A stretch of DNA of 64,000 nucleotides. Origin: Gemmata massiliana. Its GTDB lineage: Bacteria > Planctomycetota > Planctomycetia > Gemmatales > Gemmataceae. The stretch covers positions 269,874 through 333,873 of the forward strand of contig HG799465.1 of assembly GCA_000531095.1 (NCBI GenBank). Reading direction: 5' to 3'. The first letter of the stretch is position 1, and every line of letters starts with the position of its first letter. Of this stretch, positions 26,421-33,898 are shown piece by piece. A program made the position numbers and the translations under genes. The notes below the pieces were generated by a model. It saw only the letters and a program-made list of their open reading frames with translations. It was not told where the DNA came from and searched no databases.

Positions 26421-27404
26421 ATGATCGCCGTCACCGGCGCGGCCGGGTTCATCGGATCGAACCTCGCCCACCGACTCGCAGCCGAAGGGCACTCGCTTCT
26501 CCTGGTCGATCACGAACTTACGCCCGCAAAAGCAGAAAACTTCGTCGGGCTGCCGCGGTTCGCGTTCAGCCGCCACGATCACTTCCTGGACGACCTCGCG
26601 GCCGAGCGCATCGAACCGGATGCGATCTTCCACCTCGGTGCGTGCAGCTCCACCACCGAAACGAGTTGGGACTACCTCTTCCGCAACAACGTGGAGTACA
26701 CGCGGCACTTGTGGGAATGGTGTGCCCAGAAGCGGAAGCCGCTGCTTTACGCTTCGAGTGCCGCGACTTACGGCGACGGCTCGCTCGGTTTCGACGACCA
26801 CACTTCGCCGGGCGAACTGCGCCCACTGAACCTCTACGGCAAGAGCAAGAACGATTTCGATATCTGGGCACTCGCTGAAGTTGCGGCCAACCGACCTACT
26901 CCCCCGAAGTGGGCCGGGCTGAAGTTCTTCAACGTGTACGGCCCGCGCGAATCGCACAAGGGGCGCATGGCGAGCGTCGTTTACCAGACGCACAAACAGA
27001 TCAAAGCGACCGGCGAAATGAAGCTGTTTCGCTCCACCGATCCGCAGTTCAGCGACGGCGGCCAGCGCCGCGACTTCGTGTTCGTCGGCGATTGCGTCAA
27101 CCACCTTCTCTGGTTGTGGCGCAACGAAGCCCCCTGTGGCGTTTATAATTCTGGTAGCGGCGAGGCCCGCACGTTCCACGATCTCGCACGCGGGGTGTTC
27201 ACCGCACTCGGGTTACAGCCGCGCATCAGCTTCATCGACATGCCCCGCGACCTGGCCGGGAAGTACCAGAACTTCACCCGAGCCGAGACGCAGAAGCTGC
27301 GGGGCGCCGGGTGCGACGTCCCCGCGACCGCGCTCGAAGAGGGCGTCCGCGAGACGGTGCAGTGGCTGGAACGCGGTTCGGCGCCGGCTCTCCGTGCGGC
27401 GTGA
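26421..27404 (+). CDS. hldD: ADP-L-glycero-D-manno-heptose 6-epimerase
   Basis: This 327-residue short-chain dehydrogenase/epimerase converts ADP-D,D-heptose to ADP-L,D-heptose, the donor for heptosyltransferases such as WaaF. The NAD-binding motif is VTGAAGFIGSNLA at the N-terminus. ACSSTTETSWDYLF and SSAATYGDG (catalytic Ser region) are present, and the active-site pair is in LYGKSKNDFD. The FNVYGPRESHKGRMASV block is diagnostic for HldD. Together with hldE and waaF it shows that this organism makes heptose-containing LPS. It is about 12 kb from hldE rather than adjacent. Confidence 0.94.
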   Translation: MIAVTGAAGFIGSNLAHRLAAEGHSLLLVDHELTPAKAENFVGLPRFAFSRHDHFLDDLAAERIEPDAIFHLGACSSTTETSWDYLFRNNVEYTRHLWEWCAQKRKPLLYASSAATYGDGSLGFDDHTSPGELRPLNLYGKSKNDFDIWALAEVAANRPTPPKWAGLKFFNVYGPRESHKGRMASVVYQTHKQIKATGEMKLFRSTDPQFSDGGQRRDFVFVGDCVNHLLWLWRNEAPCGVYNSGSGEARTFHDLARGVFTALGLQPRISFIDMPRDLAGKYQNFTRAETQKLRGAGCDVPATALEEGVRETVQWLERGSAPALRAA

Positions 27405-27472
27405 AATCGTGCGGGACGGTCGGAATCCGCTAACCTGACAGTAGTCTCGCCTATCTCCGCCCGTGCCGTCCG

Positions 27473-28225
27473 ATGAACTTCCTGATTACCGCTGGCAACA
27501 CGCAGACCCCAATCGACCGGGTTCGGTGCATCACTAACACGTTCGCGGGGCGCACGGGGACGCCCATTGCTCGCACCGCGTGGGGCCGCGGACACACGGT
27601 CACGTTCGTGACCTCGAACCCGGACGCGCTGCTCGAATTCGGCCTCAACCCTCGCTCCCCCGGCGAGCGATTCTCGGTACTCTCGTACCAAACGTTCGAT
27701 GAACTGACCTCGATTTTGCATAACCAACTTCGCGTCGCCGCGTTCGACGTGGTATGCCACTCTGCTACGGTCAGTGATTTCCTCGCCGCGGGAACGTTTA
27801 CACCCAACGCGGGGACGTTCTTCAACGCTCGTACCGGCGAGTGGGAGTCGAGCACCAAAACACCGACCCTCACCGAGCAACAAGCCGGTAAAATCCGGAG
27901 TGCGGAACCCGAACTCTGGGTGCGGCTCGTGCGGGCACCGAAGCTCGTCGACCGCATCCGACACCCGTGGGGGTTTACCGGGGTACTGGTGAAGTTCGAG
28001 CTCGAGGTTGATCTGACCGAGCAGGAACTCGTGGATGCCGCGGAAGCGTCGCGCACTCAATCCGGGGCCGACGTCATCGTGGCGAACACGCTCGACGGCG
28101 CGGCACACTGGGCGTACCTCGGACCGATCGCCGGTCGGTACGAGCGGGCCACGCGGCGCGAGATCCCGGACCGTTTGGTGCTGGCACTCGAAGACCTCTA
28201 TCTGAAACGGACGCGCGATGGCTAA
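27473..28225 (+). CDS. coaB: phosphopantothenate-cysteine ligase (CoaB-type, stand-alone)
   Basis: This 250-residue protein is the ligase half of coenzyme A synthesis, coupling 4'-phosphopantothenate to cysteine. It shows the CoaB nucleotide-binding start FLITAGNTQTPIDRVRCITN. Other family blocks are FDVVCHSATVSDFLAA (the AVSD-type motif), VKFELEVD (the K-F-x-L-E segment) and ADVIVANTLDGA. In most bacteria CoaB is fused C-terminal to CoaC; here it is separate and overlaps the start of coaC by 8 bases. A second coaB-like gene lies at 47817. Confidence 0.88.
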   Translation: MNFLITAGNTQTPIDRVRCITNTFAGRTGTPIARTAWGRGHTVTFVTSNPDALLEFGLNPRSPGERFSVLSYQTFDELTSILHNQLRVAAFDVVCHSATVSDFLAAGTFTPNAGTFFNARTGEWESSTKTPTLTEQQAGKIRSAEPELWVRLVRAPKLVDRIRHPWGFTGVLVKFELEVDLTEQELVDAAEASRTQSGADVIVANTLDGAAHWAYLGPIAGRYERATRREIPDRLVLALEDLYLKRTRDG

Positions 28226-28958
28226 CGTACTTCTCGGAGCGACCGGCAGCGTGGCCGCGGTGCGGGTGCCGGCCCTCTTCGATTCGCTCACCGCCGCCGG
28301 GCACGCCGTGAAGGTCGTCGCAACCACCGCGGCCACATACTTCTTCGATCCCAAAGCGATCGGACAGAACCTCCCCCAAACTCCTCCCCTTAAACGAGAT
28401 GGGCTTAAAACCAGCGATGGTTCTACTCCCCCTTCCTTCCTAGGGAAGGGGGTTGGGGGGTTAGGTTTCGTCTTTCTCGACGAAGACGAGTGGCCCGGGC
28501 GCGACGCGGGCGAACTCTACCAGCGCGGCGACTCGGTGCTGCACATCGAACTCCGCAAGTGGGCGGACATCTTCGCCGTCGCGCCCCTTGATGCGAACAC
28601 GCTCGCGAAACTGGCCGTCGGGCTGTGCGACAACTGTCTGACGTGCGTGTGGCGCGCGTGGGACGTCACGCGACCGGTGGTCCTCGCACCCGCGATGAAC
28701 ACGCTCATGTGGCAGAACCCCTTTACCCGGCGGCACCTGCGATCGATCGCCGCCGATGCTGGCGCGGGCCACATTCCCGCTCACCTGGGCGACGAGCCGC
28801 TCATTCAGCAAATCAACGACCGTAGCCCGACGCTCCGCGTGGTGGCGCCAGTCTCGAAGCAGCTCGCGTGCGGCGATGTCGGCGTCGGCGCGCTGGCGGA
28901 CGTCAGCGAGATCACGAACGCGATCCAGCACATGCTCGGGCGCGCACAAGCCGCGTAA
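28218..28958 (+). CDS. coaC: phosphopantothenoylcysteine decarboxylase (CoaC-type flavoprotein) with an in-frame palindromic insert
   Basis: This 246-residue FMN-dependent decarboxylase is the second step after CoaB. The family start VLLGATGSVAAVRVPAL, the ELRKWADIFAVAPLDANTLAK block (with the active-site AxLxANTxAK pattern) and PAMNTLMWQNPF are intact. Between FFDPKAIG and VFLDEDEW, residues about 51-83 (NLPQTPPLKRDG..PSFLGKGVGGLG) are encoded by a G/C-rich palindrome and look foreign. The insertion keeps the reading frame. Without it the protein has normal length. The gene overlaps coaB by 8 bases. Confidence 0.87.
   Translation: MANVLLGATGSVAAVRVPALFDSLTAAGHAVKVVATTAATYFFDPKAIGQNLPQTPPLKRDGLKTSDGSTPPSFLGKGVGGLGFVFLDEDEWPGRDAGELYQRGDSVLHIELRKWADIFAVAPLDANTLAKLAVGLCDNCLTCVWRAWDVTRPVVLAPAMNTLMWQNPFTRRHLRSIAADAGAGHIPAHLGDEPLIQQINDRSPTLRVVAPVSKQLACGDVGVGALADVSEITNAIQHMLGRAQAA
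28368..28467. mobile_element. palindromic element translated in frame inside coaC
   Basis: The left end AACCTCCCCCAAACTCC and the right end GGGGGTTGGGGGGTTAGGTT are degenerate reverse complements. The right arm also holds an internal hairpin around TTCCTAGGGAA. The centre GCGATGGTTCT matches GCGACGGTTCT in the element at 24004-24132. About 99 bases are added to coaC with no stop codon and no frame change. It is comparable in behaviour to protein-coding palindromic elements described in Rickettsia, but the sequence is different. Confidence 0.72.
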
Positions 28959-29038
28959 CTTGACTCCCCTCGTACCATTCCCCGCCCGCGGTGACGTTCA
29001 CCAGAGGCGGGTGATGAACAACGTGTGAAGGAACTCGT

Positions 29039-29401
29039 ATGAAGACGCTCCTGGCCGCCGCGTTCGGGCTGGCTGTGTTCGCCCTCGCGGGCACCGCGCG
29101 GGCCGACGACACGGCCAAACTGCTCGGCAAATGGGAAATCACGAAGTCCACCGGCGATTCCCCGGTCGGCGCGATCGTGGAGTTCGCCAAGGAAGGCAAA
29201 GTGACCGTGACCATCAACAACGACGGCAAGGACTTAAAGCTCGACGGCACGTACAAACTCGACGGCAAAAAACTCGCGGTGAAGTTGACCCTGAACGAGC
29301 AGGAAATCAAGCACGACCTCACGGTCACCTTCAAGGGCGACGACGGCCTGGAACTCGAAGACGCGGACAAGAAGGTCGATACCCTCAAGAAGAAAAAGTA
29401 A
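29039..29401 (+). CDS. secreted small protein of the Gemmata paralogous family TIGR03066
   Basis: This 120-residue protein has a Sec signal peptide (MKTLLAAAFGLAVFALAGTA, cleavage near ARA-DD). The body is short beta strands, LLGKWEITKSTGDSPVGAIV, YKLDGKKLAVKL and LTVTFKGDDGLEL, with a Lys-rich C-terminus. The pattern (LLGKWE at the start, EF.K.GK.T.T, G.Y...GK.L) matches the lipocalin-like family first defined as a Gemmata obscuriglobus paralogous group. Function is unknown. It ends just before a terminator hairpin. Confidence 0.75.
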   Translation: MKTLLAAAFGLAVFALAGTARADDTAKLLGKWEITKSTGDSPVGAIVEFAKEGKVTVTINNDGKDLKLDGTYKLDGKKLAVKLTLNEQEIKHDLTVTFKGDDGLELEDADKKVDTLKKKK

Positions 29402-29423
29402 CCTCGCCCTGCGACCTTCCTGA

Positions 29424-29449
29424 GTGCCCGACCGCTGATGGTCGGGCAC
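29424..29449 (+). terminator. terminator hairpin after the TIGR03066 gene
   Basis: A perfect 10-bp stem (29424-29433 with 29440-29449) with a 6-base loop is followed by TTATCA, 22 bases after the stop codon. Confidence 0.6.
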
Positions 29450-29515
29450 TTATCACTTCCGGCTACGCTTGAGCACACCGAAGTCACTCATCAGCACGCC
29501 CCATCCACCGGCGTC

Positions 29516-29722
29516 GCTACTGATCCCTCTTGGTTCACTTCAACCGTTCTTGCACTTGCCGACGGCATTTACGAAGACCACGCTTTTGGTCGCGTGCCCA
29601 TCTCGGCCAACACACTTCAGGACGCCAGATGCTTGCAGGAAGACGTCCTGCCCCACTATCGCCAACCGGGTGAACACGTCCGGGGCTATTGGGGCGTTGA
29701 CTTGATCTTGGGGAAGAGTTGA
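29516..29722 (+). pseudogene. C-terminal fragment of a LADALQ-type Gemmata protein
   Basis: The readable segment starts near DPSWFTSTVLALADGIYEDH and runs through ISANTLQDARCLQEDVLPHY to RGYWGVDLILGKS. It matches the C-terminal modules of the two minus-strand genes at 31343 and 32137 (ADGIYTDRAF.RMPILADALQDAGC...WALDLVLGKE). The rest of the protein is missing. The open frame extends back to 29438 without resemblance, so this is a truncated remnant rather than a complete small gene. Confidence 0.6.
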
Positions 29723-29729
29723 GCCGCGC

Positions 29730-30209
29730 TCACTCCGGCTGCTTCTTCCGCTCGTGGATGCGTTCGAGCAGGTTGTCCCAGGTGACCGCGGAGCGCGGGG
29801 CCGGGGTGCGGGTGCTCGCGGAAAGCGGGTTCGGCTTGGCGTGCGGGGTGAAGATGCGCTCCTCGCCCATGCGGTCCCACATCATGCGCGCAAAGGGCGT
29901 CGGTTCGATCGGCTCGTCCAGGTGCCAGCGCCCGGTTTTGGTGGGGCGCACGAACTTGCCCGCTCTAAGCCGGCGCAGGGTGCGGTGCGCTTCGCCCTCG
30001 CGTGAAAACTGCGGGAACACCGCCCGTACCGTGAGCGCTATGCCCGTGTGGTTCATGATGACGCGCAGCACGTCGCGCTCCTCTTTCCGGAGTTGCTTCG
30101 CGAGGGCGCGCATCTCGGACAGGAGCCACCCGAAATTCGCTTTGAGATCCCGGGCCGTGCAGCGGATCATCACCGCATCGACGTCAATGTCTACTTGCGA
30201 CGCTTTCAT
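29730..30209 (-). CDS. winged-helix-like hypothetical protein, paralogue A
   Basis: This 159-residue protein begins MKASQVDIDVDAVMIR. The middle third (KEERDVLRVIMNHTGIALTV, FPQFSREGEAHRTLRRLRAG, KFVRPTKTGRWHLDEP) reads like a winged helix: helix, helix, recognition helix rich in Arg, then a beta wing. The C-terminal tail is basic. A paralogue with the same layout lies at 30578-31120 on the same strand. This suggests a DNA-binding or nucleic-acid-linked role, which is inference. The start at 30209 aligns with the paralogue start. Confidence 0.6.
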   Translation of the reverse strand: MKASQVDIDVDAVMIRCTARDLKANFGWLLSEMRALAKQLRKEERDVLRVIMNHTGIALTVRAVFPQFSREGEAHRTLRRLRAGKFVRPTKTGRWHLDEPIEPTPFARMMWDRMGEERIFTPHAKPNPLSASTRTPAPRSAVTWDNLLERIHERKKQPE

Positions 30210-30434
30210 CCGGTTCTCCGTGCCGGTGCCGACTCGCGCGAACGCGCCGAGCAGGGCGAGTACAAATTCGTGTGATGGGCGTAGTGGCGATGGGCGTTGA
30301 GTGTGCCACACACCTTAGTTGAGGATTTGACGTGAAGCAAATACGTGCGCGGTGTGAACGTGCGGATTGAGAGCGCGGATGTGATCGCGCATGAATTCGA
30401 CACCGGCTTCGTGCCGGAGTAGAGATGTGTTCTG

Positions 30435-30462
30435 GTGAACCCCGCCCGCGAGGGCGGTGGGT
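30435..30462. repeat. GTGAACCCC-type intergenic hairpin
   Basis: The core CCCGCCC-GCG-AGGGCGG(TGGG) closely matches the unit at 22293-22320. An 8-bp G/C hairpin with a one-base loop follows at about 30478-30494. It is part of a 368-bp gene-free stretch (30210-30577) that otherwise holds only the long hairpin at 30505-30565. Confidence 0.5.
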
Positions 30463-30504
30463 AGCACCACAGGACACCCGGGGTTGAACCCCGGGATTTC
30501 TGGG

Positions 30505-30565
30505 CACACGCCGCGAACCGAACCCCACCCACAAGCGGTGGGTGGGGTTCGGTTCGCGGCGTGTG
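30505..30565. repeat. perfect 28-bp inverted repeat
   Basis: Arms 30505-30532 and 30538-30565 are exact reverse complements with a 5-base AAGCG loop. The arm begins CACACGCCGCGAACCGAACC and ends CCCAC. It lies 12 bases after the stop of paralogue B, upstream of paralogue A. There is no T-run. It could be a transcription barrier, an RNA-stability structure or a mobile palindrome. Confidence 0.8.
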
Positions 30566-30577
30566 CAGTGGGCGAAC

Positions 30578-31120
30578 TCACCCCTTGGTGTCTTCGTCGT
30601 TCAGGAAGTCCAGCACGTCGCCCTCGTCCCACTGCGCGCCCGCGCGCTTGCCCCTTCGGGCGGGCGCCGGTTCCGGTTCCTGCTCCTCGGCCGGGTCGTC
30701 CGCACCGGGGAGCGCGAGGTCGACGTCGTCCTCGTCCAGCGCGGGCGGGTCGCCGAACACGCCCGCTTCGCCGAGCCGGTCCCACACGACGCGCGCGAAC
30801 GGGCGGATCTCGATGTGCTCGTGCGGATCCCAACAGTCCCGGCCCGCGGGTCGGATGAATTGCGCGGTGCGCAACTTACGGAGCGTCGTGTGCGCTTCGG
30901 AACCCCGTGCGAAATCCGGGAACACCTCGGCTACCGTGAGCGCCCCGCTGTCGTGCGCCATGATCTGCCGGAGCACGTCCCGTTCGTCCGGGCGGATGAA
31001 CGGGGCCGCGGACCGCATTTCGCGGAGCAGGCCCGCGAGCACGGTCGCGATCTCGTCGGTCGAGCAGCTCATCGTGACCGAGCCCAGGTCGAGGTCGATT
31101 TCGGATTGGGTCAGATTCAT
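30578..31120 (-). CDS. winged-helix-like hypothetical protein, paralogue B
   Basis: This 180-residue paralogue of the gene at 29730 begins MNLTQSEIDLDLGSVTM. The shared core is DERDVLRQIMAHDSGALTV, FPDFARGSEAHTTLRKLRTA, QFIRPAGRDCWDP and IRPFARVVWDRLGE. After the core it has an acidic tail (EDDVDLALPGADDPAEEQE) and ends WDEGDVLDFLNDED, whereas paralogue A has a basic tail. The start at 31120 matches A. Opposite-charge tails on duplicated winged-helix-like cores suggest functional divergence. Confidence 0.6.
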   Translation of the reverse strand: MNLTQSEIDLDLGSVTMSCSTDEIATVLAGLLREMRSAAPFIRPDERDVLRQIMAHDSGALTVAEVFPDFARGSEAHTTLRKLRTAQFIRPAGRDCWDPHEHIEIRPFARVVWDRLGEAGVFGDPPALDEDDVDLALPGADDPAEEQEPEPAPARRGKRAGAQWDEGDVLDFLNDEDTKG

Positions 31121-31342
31121 CCGGTCCTCCCAGTGTCGCTGGACCCGCGGAACGCACGACCGAACGCGGTCGCGCTCGCGAGTTGGTGAATGGAGTGGCG
31201 ACGGGGGCGATTGCGGGGCGATAGATGGGCGGAGCGACGGGCAACGTAACGATGGGCGAGTTAATATTAGTCTAACCAAAAGGCGGGGCCGACGCAAGTA
31301 GTTCCCCGAACCGAAATTGCACGCGGCCGGTCGACCGCCAGT

Positions 31343-32116
31343 TCATTCCTTACCGAGCACCAGATCGAGCGCCCAGCACCCGAGGACGTGTGAAACTGGA
31401 GGTGGGGCGGACGAGCTGTCGGTGTGCTCCCGGGGCACGAGGGCCGGGTCACGCAGGTGGCCCAGCAGGTCGTCGTTGTTGCACCCCGCGTCCTGGAGGG
31501 CGTCCGCGAGGATCGGCATCCGGTCGAACGCGCGGTCGGTGTAAATACCGTCCGCGAGGAGCATTACGTCCGACGTGCGCCACACGGGGTTGAACGCGAC
31601 TGGGCGGAACGGGTTCCCGAAGATTTCGCGCACGAGAGCGGCTTGGGCCACTGTTTCATCAGCCTTGTATTCGTGCCCCTCATCGTCGAGGGCGTGAATG
31701 CTCTTAATCATCTCGTGAAGGTAGGCTTGGGCCGCGTAGTTGGCGGCGCTGGTCGCGAACGAGTCGGGCGGCTGGTCCGGGCGCGGGATCTTTGCGGCTT
31801 CGACGCACGCGCTCGCGTGGACGTGAGCGATGTACGGTTCCAGCCCGTTGTGCTGGCGGTAATCGGTGTAGAGATCGCCGACCGTTGTTGCGGCTTCTTT
31901 GCGGGCGGCTTCCAGTTTCTTGTCGGTAGTCAGTCCGTCGGCGTACAACTCCGCGACTTCGACGGCGGTCGCCGCGTGGGTGTCTTCCACCCAGTGCCAG
32001 TGCCGCCGACAGCACGCGCACGCGAACAGCCGGCGCTTCCGGTTCCCGGTCCGGCTGTCGAGCAGCGCGAGCAACTGCCGGGGACTGGTCCCGCGAACCC
32101 AATCGGCTTCGGTCAT
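31343..32116 (-). CDS. Gemmata-type hypothetical protein with CxCC motif and LADALQ C-terminal module
   Basis: This 257-residue protein begins MTEADWVRGTSPRQLLALLD. The N-terminal third contains RKRRLFACACCRRHWHW, a Cys-rich motif recurring in a large planctomycete paralogous group. The middle is helical. The C-terminal module is DVMLLADGIYTDRAFDRMP, ILADALQDAGCNNDDLLGHL, ending LGCWALDLVLGKE. No function is known for the group. The start at 32116 fits the usual MTEADW beginning. It runs in the same direction as the genes at 32137-34378 and is probably part of that operon. Confidence 0.7.
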   Translation of the reverse strand: MTEADWVRGTSPRQLLALLDSRTGNRKRRLFACACCRRHWHWVEDTHAATAVEVAELYADGLTTDKKLEAARKEAATTVGDLYTDYRQHNGLEPYIAHVHASACVEAAKIPRPDQPPDSFATSAANYAAQAYLHEMIKSIHALDDEGHEYKADETVAQAALVREIFGNPFRPVAFNPVWRTSDVMLLADGIYTDRAFDRMPILADALQDAGCNNDDLLGHLRDPALVPREHTDSSSAPPPVSHVLGCWALDLVLGKE

Positions 32117-32136
32117 CGTCTTTCGCGCGGCCACGA

Positions 32137-32844
32137 TCACTCCTTGCCGAGTATCAAGTCGAGCGCCCAGCGCCCGCGCACGTGTGTTGCGTTCGGATCG
32201 CGCAGGTGATTGAGGAGTTCGTCGCTGTCGCACCACGCTTCTTGGAGCGCGTCCGCGAGAACCGGCAGCCCGCTAAAATCTCCGGTTTCATCGAGGTTCT
32301 TTGCGAGAAGCATCACATCTGGTGTGAGCCAGTCCGCGAACAGAGGGATGTATGTGTCTTCTGGGTATCCTCTACTCTCCCATTCCATGCCGGGAGCTAG
32401 GTGTTCGAGCCATTGCGAGTCGGTGACGCCGATGTGGAATGTTGCTTGGGACGCTCTGCTCTCCACCGGAGTGCGGTGCCATCCTCGCTCACTGACAAAA
32501 TAATCATCGACCGTAGTCGCGACGCAGCGGTCGACGATCCCCACACAAGAGACAAATCGCCCGGCGTTTCTCCAGTTCCATTCTCCGTCTTCGTAAGCGT
32601 AGCGACCTGCAAGAGCCTGGCCGAGCGGAGAACTCTGGGCGAAGTCTGGGGCCAATTCCGTCAGGATGTCTGTTTCGTCCGTAGGGCAGCGAACCGATGT
32701 CCTCCCATCGACCGTGTCCCAGAGGAAATGGAGAACTAACGTGGGGGAAGGGCAAAGACCGGCTTCGTCGTAGAGTTCCGTGACACGACAAGTTAAATAC
32801 TTGTCGCGAATTGATAGAACTTGCAAACGATATAAGTCGGGCAT
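32137..32844 (-). CDS. hypothetical protein sharing only the LADALQ C-terminal module
   Basis: This 235-residue protein has an N-terminal 170 residues (MPDLYRLQVLSIRDKYLTCR...) unlike its neighbour at 31343. Its last 60 (LTPDVMLLAKNLDETGDFSG, then ADALQEAWCDSDELLNHL, then RGRWALDLILGKE) are clearly homologous to it. The gene starts 15 bases after the LLM monooxygenase stop, with GGAGGGG 6 bases before ATG 32844, so it belongs to that operon. Function is not known. The shared module on a different body suggests a portable C-terminal domain. Confidence 0.65.
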   Translation of the reverse strand: MPDLYRLQVLSIRDKYLTCRVTELYDEAGLCPSPTLVLHFLWDTVDGRTSVRCPTDETDILTELAPDFAQSSPLGQALAGRYAYEDGEWNWRNAGRFVSCVGIVDRCVATTVDDYFVSERGWHRTPVESRASQATFHIGVTDSQWLEHLAPGMEWESRGYPEDTYIPLFADWLTPDVMLLAKNLDETGDFSGLPVLADALQEAWCDSDELLNHLRDPNATHVRGRWALDLILGKE

Positions 32845-32859
32845 CACCGCCCCCTCCAC

Positions 32860-33888
32860 TCACCGGCTCGGTCGAATTACCTCCTCCGCGAACCGCTCCA
32901 TTTCCTCCAATTGCGGGCTGCATTGCAAGAGCAGTAGGTTCACGCCCGCGGACTCGAACGCCTTCACGCGGTCGAGGACTTGCTGCGGGGTGCCGATGAG
33001 CCCGCTGCGGAGCCCGCGGTTGGACACGGAGTAGTCTTCGAGCGACACGCGCTGTTCGAGCTGCGTGCCCGCGAGCCACTGCTGGTAGTTGTGGTACCCC
33101 GCGGCCGATTGCTTCACGTCCGTGATGCGGTTCAGCTCGTTCTTCGCTTCGGCTTCGGTGCCCCGCACGATGCTGTACCCGGCCACGCCATAAATCATCG
33201 GCCCCAGGCCGAAACCCTCGCGGCGCCGGCGCATGTCCGCGATCTTCTCGGCGATGCGCTCGGGCGGGTCGCCGTGCATCACGTAGGCGTCGCAGGTTTT
33301 TGCGATCAGGTTCTTCGCGGTTTCCGATTCACCCCCGGCGTAAATCACCGGGCGCGGCTTGCTCGCGGGCTTCGGCTGGAGCACGTTGTCCTGCACGCGG
33401 TAGTACTTCCCCTCGAAACTGAAGTGGTCCTGCTTCCACACGCCGTCGAGCACGGAGAGCCATTCGGCGGTCCGGGCGTAGCGGTCGTCGTGCTGCTCGA
33501 AGTGGACGCCGTACTTGGTGGCCTCGTCCTTCCACCAGCTCGAAACGACGTTCAGCGACAGGCGCCCGCCCCCGCCGATGTGGTCGATGTTCGCGGCCTG
33601 TTTCGCCAGGAGCGCGGGGCTGTGGAACGTGGGGCGCACCGCGACCATCAGTTCCAGCTTGGACGTGACCGCGGTGAGCGCCGCGGCCGTGCTCCATGCG
33701 TCGAGGGACGGGGCTTCTTCCCCCTTGATGTCGTTGAGGTTTAGTTCCGCGACGAGCGAGAGGTCGAACCCGATCTGCTCGCTGCGGATCGCGAGCCGCT
33801 TGCTGTACTCCCACGTGGGCGCCATGTTCTCGTCGTCGACGTTGCGCAGCCACCCACCGAACACGGGCATCCAGTAACCGTAGCGCAT
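32860..33888 (-). CDS. LLM-class flavin-dependent monooxygenase (SsuD-like)
   Basis: This 342-residue TIM-barrel luciferase-like monooxygenase probably uses FMNH2 from a separate reductase to oxidise a small substrate. Family text: MRYGYWMPVFGGW, GFDLSLVAELNLND, ELMVAVRPTFHSPALLAKQA, ADNIDH-like AANIDHIGGGGRLSLNVVSSWW, KPRPVIYAGGESETAK. It resembles the alkanesulfonate monooxygenase branch. The start at 33888 begins the first barrel strand. A SUKH-like gene and an ATP-grasp gene precede it and a LADALQ protein follows, all on the minus strand. The substrate is unknown. Confidence 0.85.
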   Translation of the reverse strand: MRYGYWMPVFGGWLRNVDDENMAPTWEYSKRLAIRSEQIGFDLSLVAELNLNDIKGEEAPSLDAWSTAAALTAVTSKLELMVAVRPTFHSPALLAKQAANIDHIGGGGRLSLNVVSSWWKDEATKYGVHFEQHDDRYARTAEWLSVLDGVWKQDHFSFEGKYYRVQDNVLQPKPASKPRPVIYAGGESETAKNLIAKTCDAYVMHGDPPERIAEKIADMRRRREGFGLGPMIYGVAGYSIVRGTEAEAKNELNRITDVKQSAAGYHNYQQWLAGTQLEQRVSLEDYSVSNRGLRSGLIGTPQQVLDRVKAFESAGVNLLLLQCSPQLEEMERFAEEVIRPSR

Positions 33889-33898
33889 GTGACAGTCC

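Noticed and set aside
24788..26452. 554-codon minus-strand frame spanning the kinase end and the DUF1570 gene
   Set aside because: It crosses two recognised genes and repeat DNA and shows no protein character.
29438..29515. N-terminal extension of the 94-codon ORF at 29438
   Set aside because: This part overlaps the terminator hairpin and resembles no known protein. Only the later segment matches the paralogous family.
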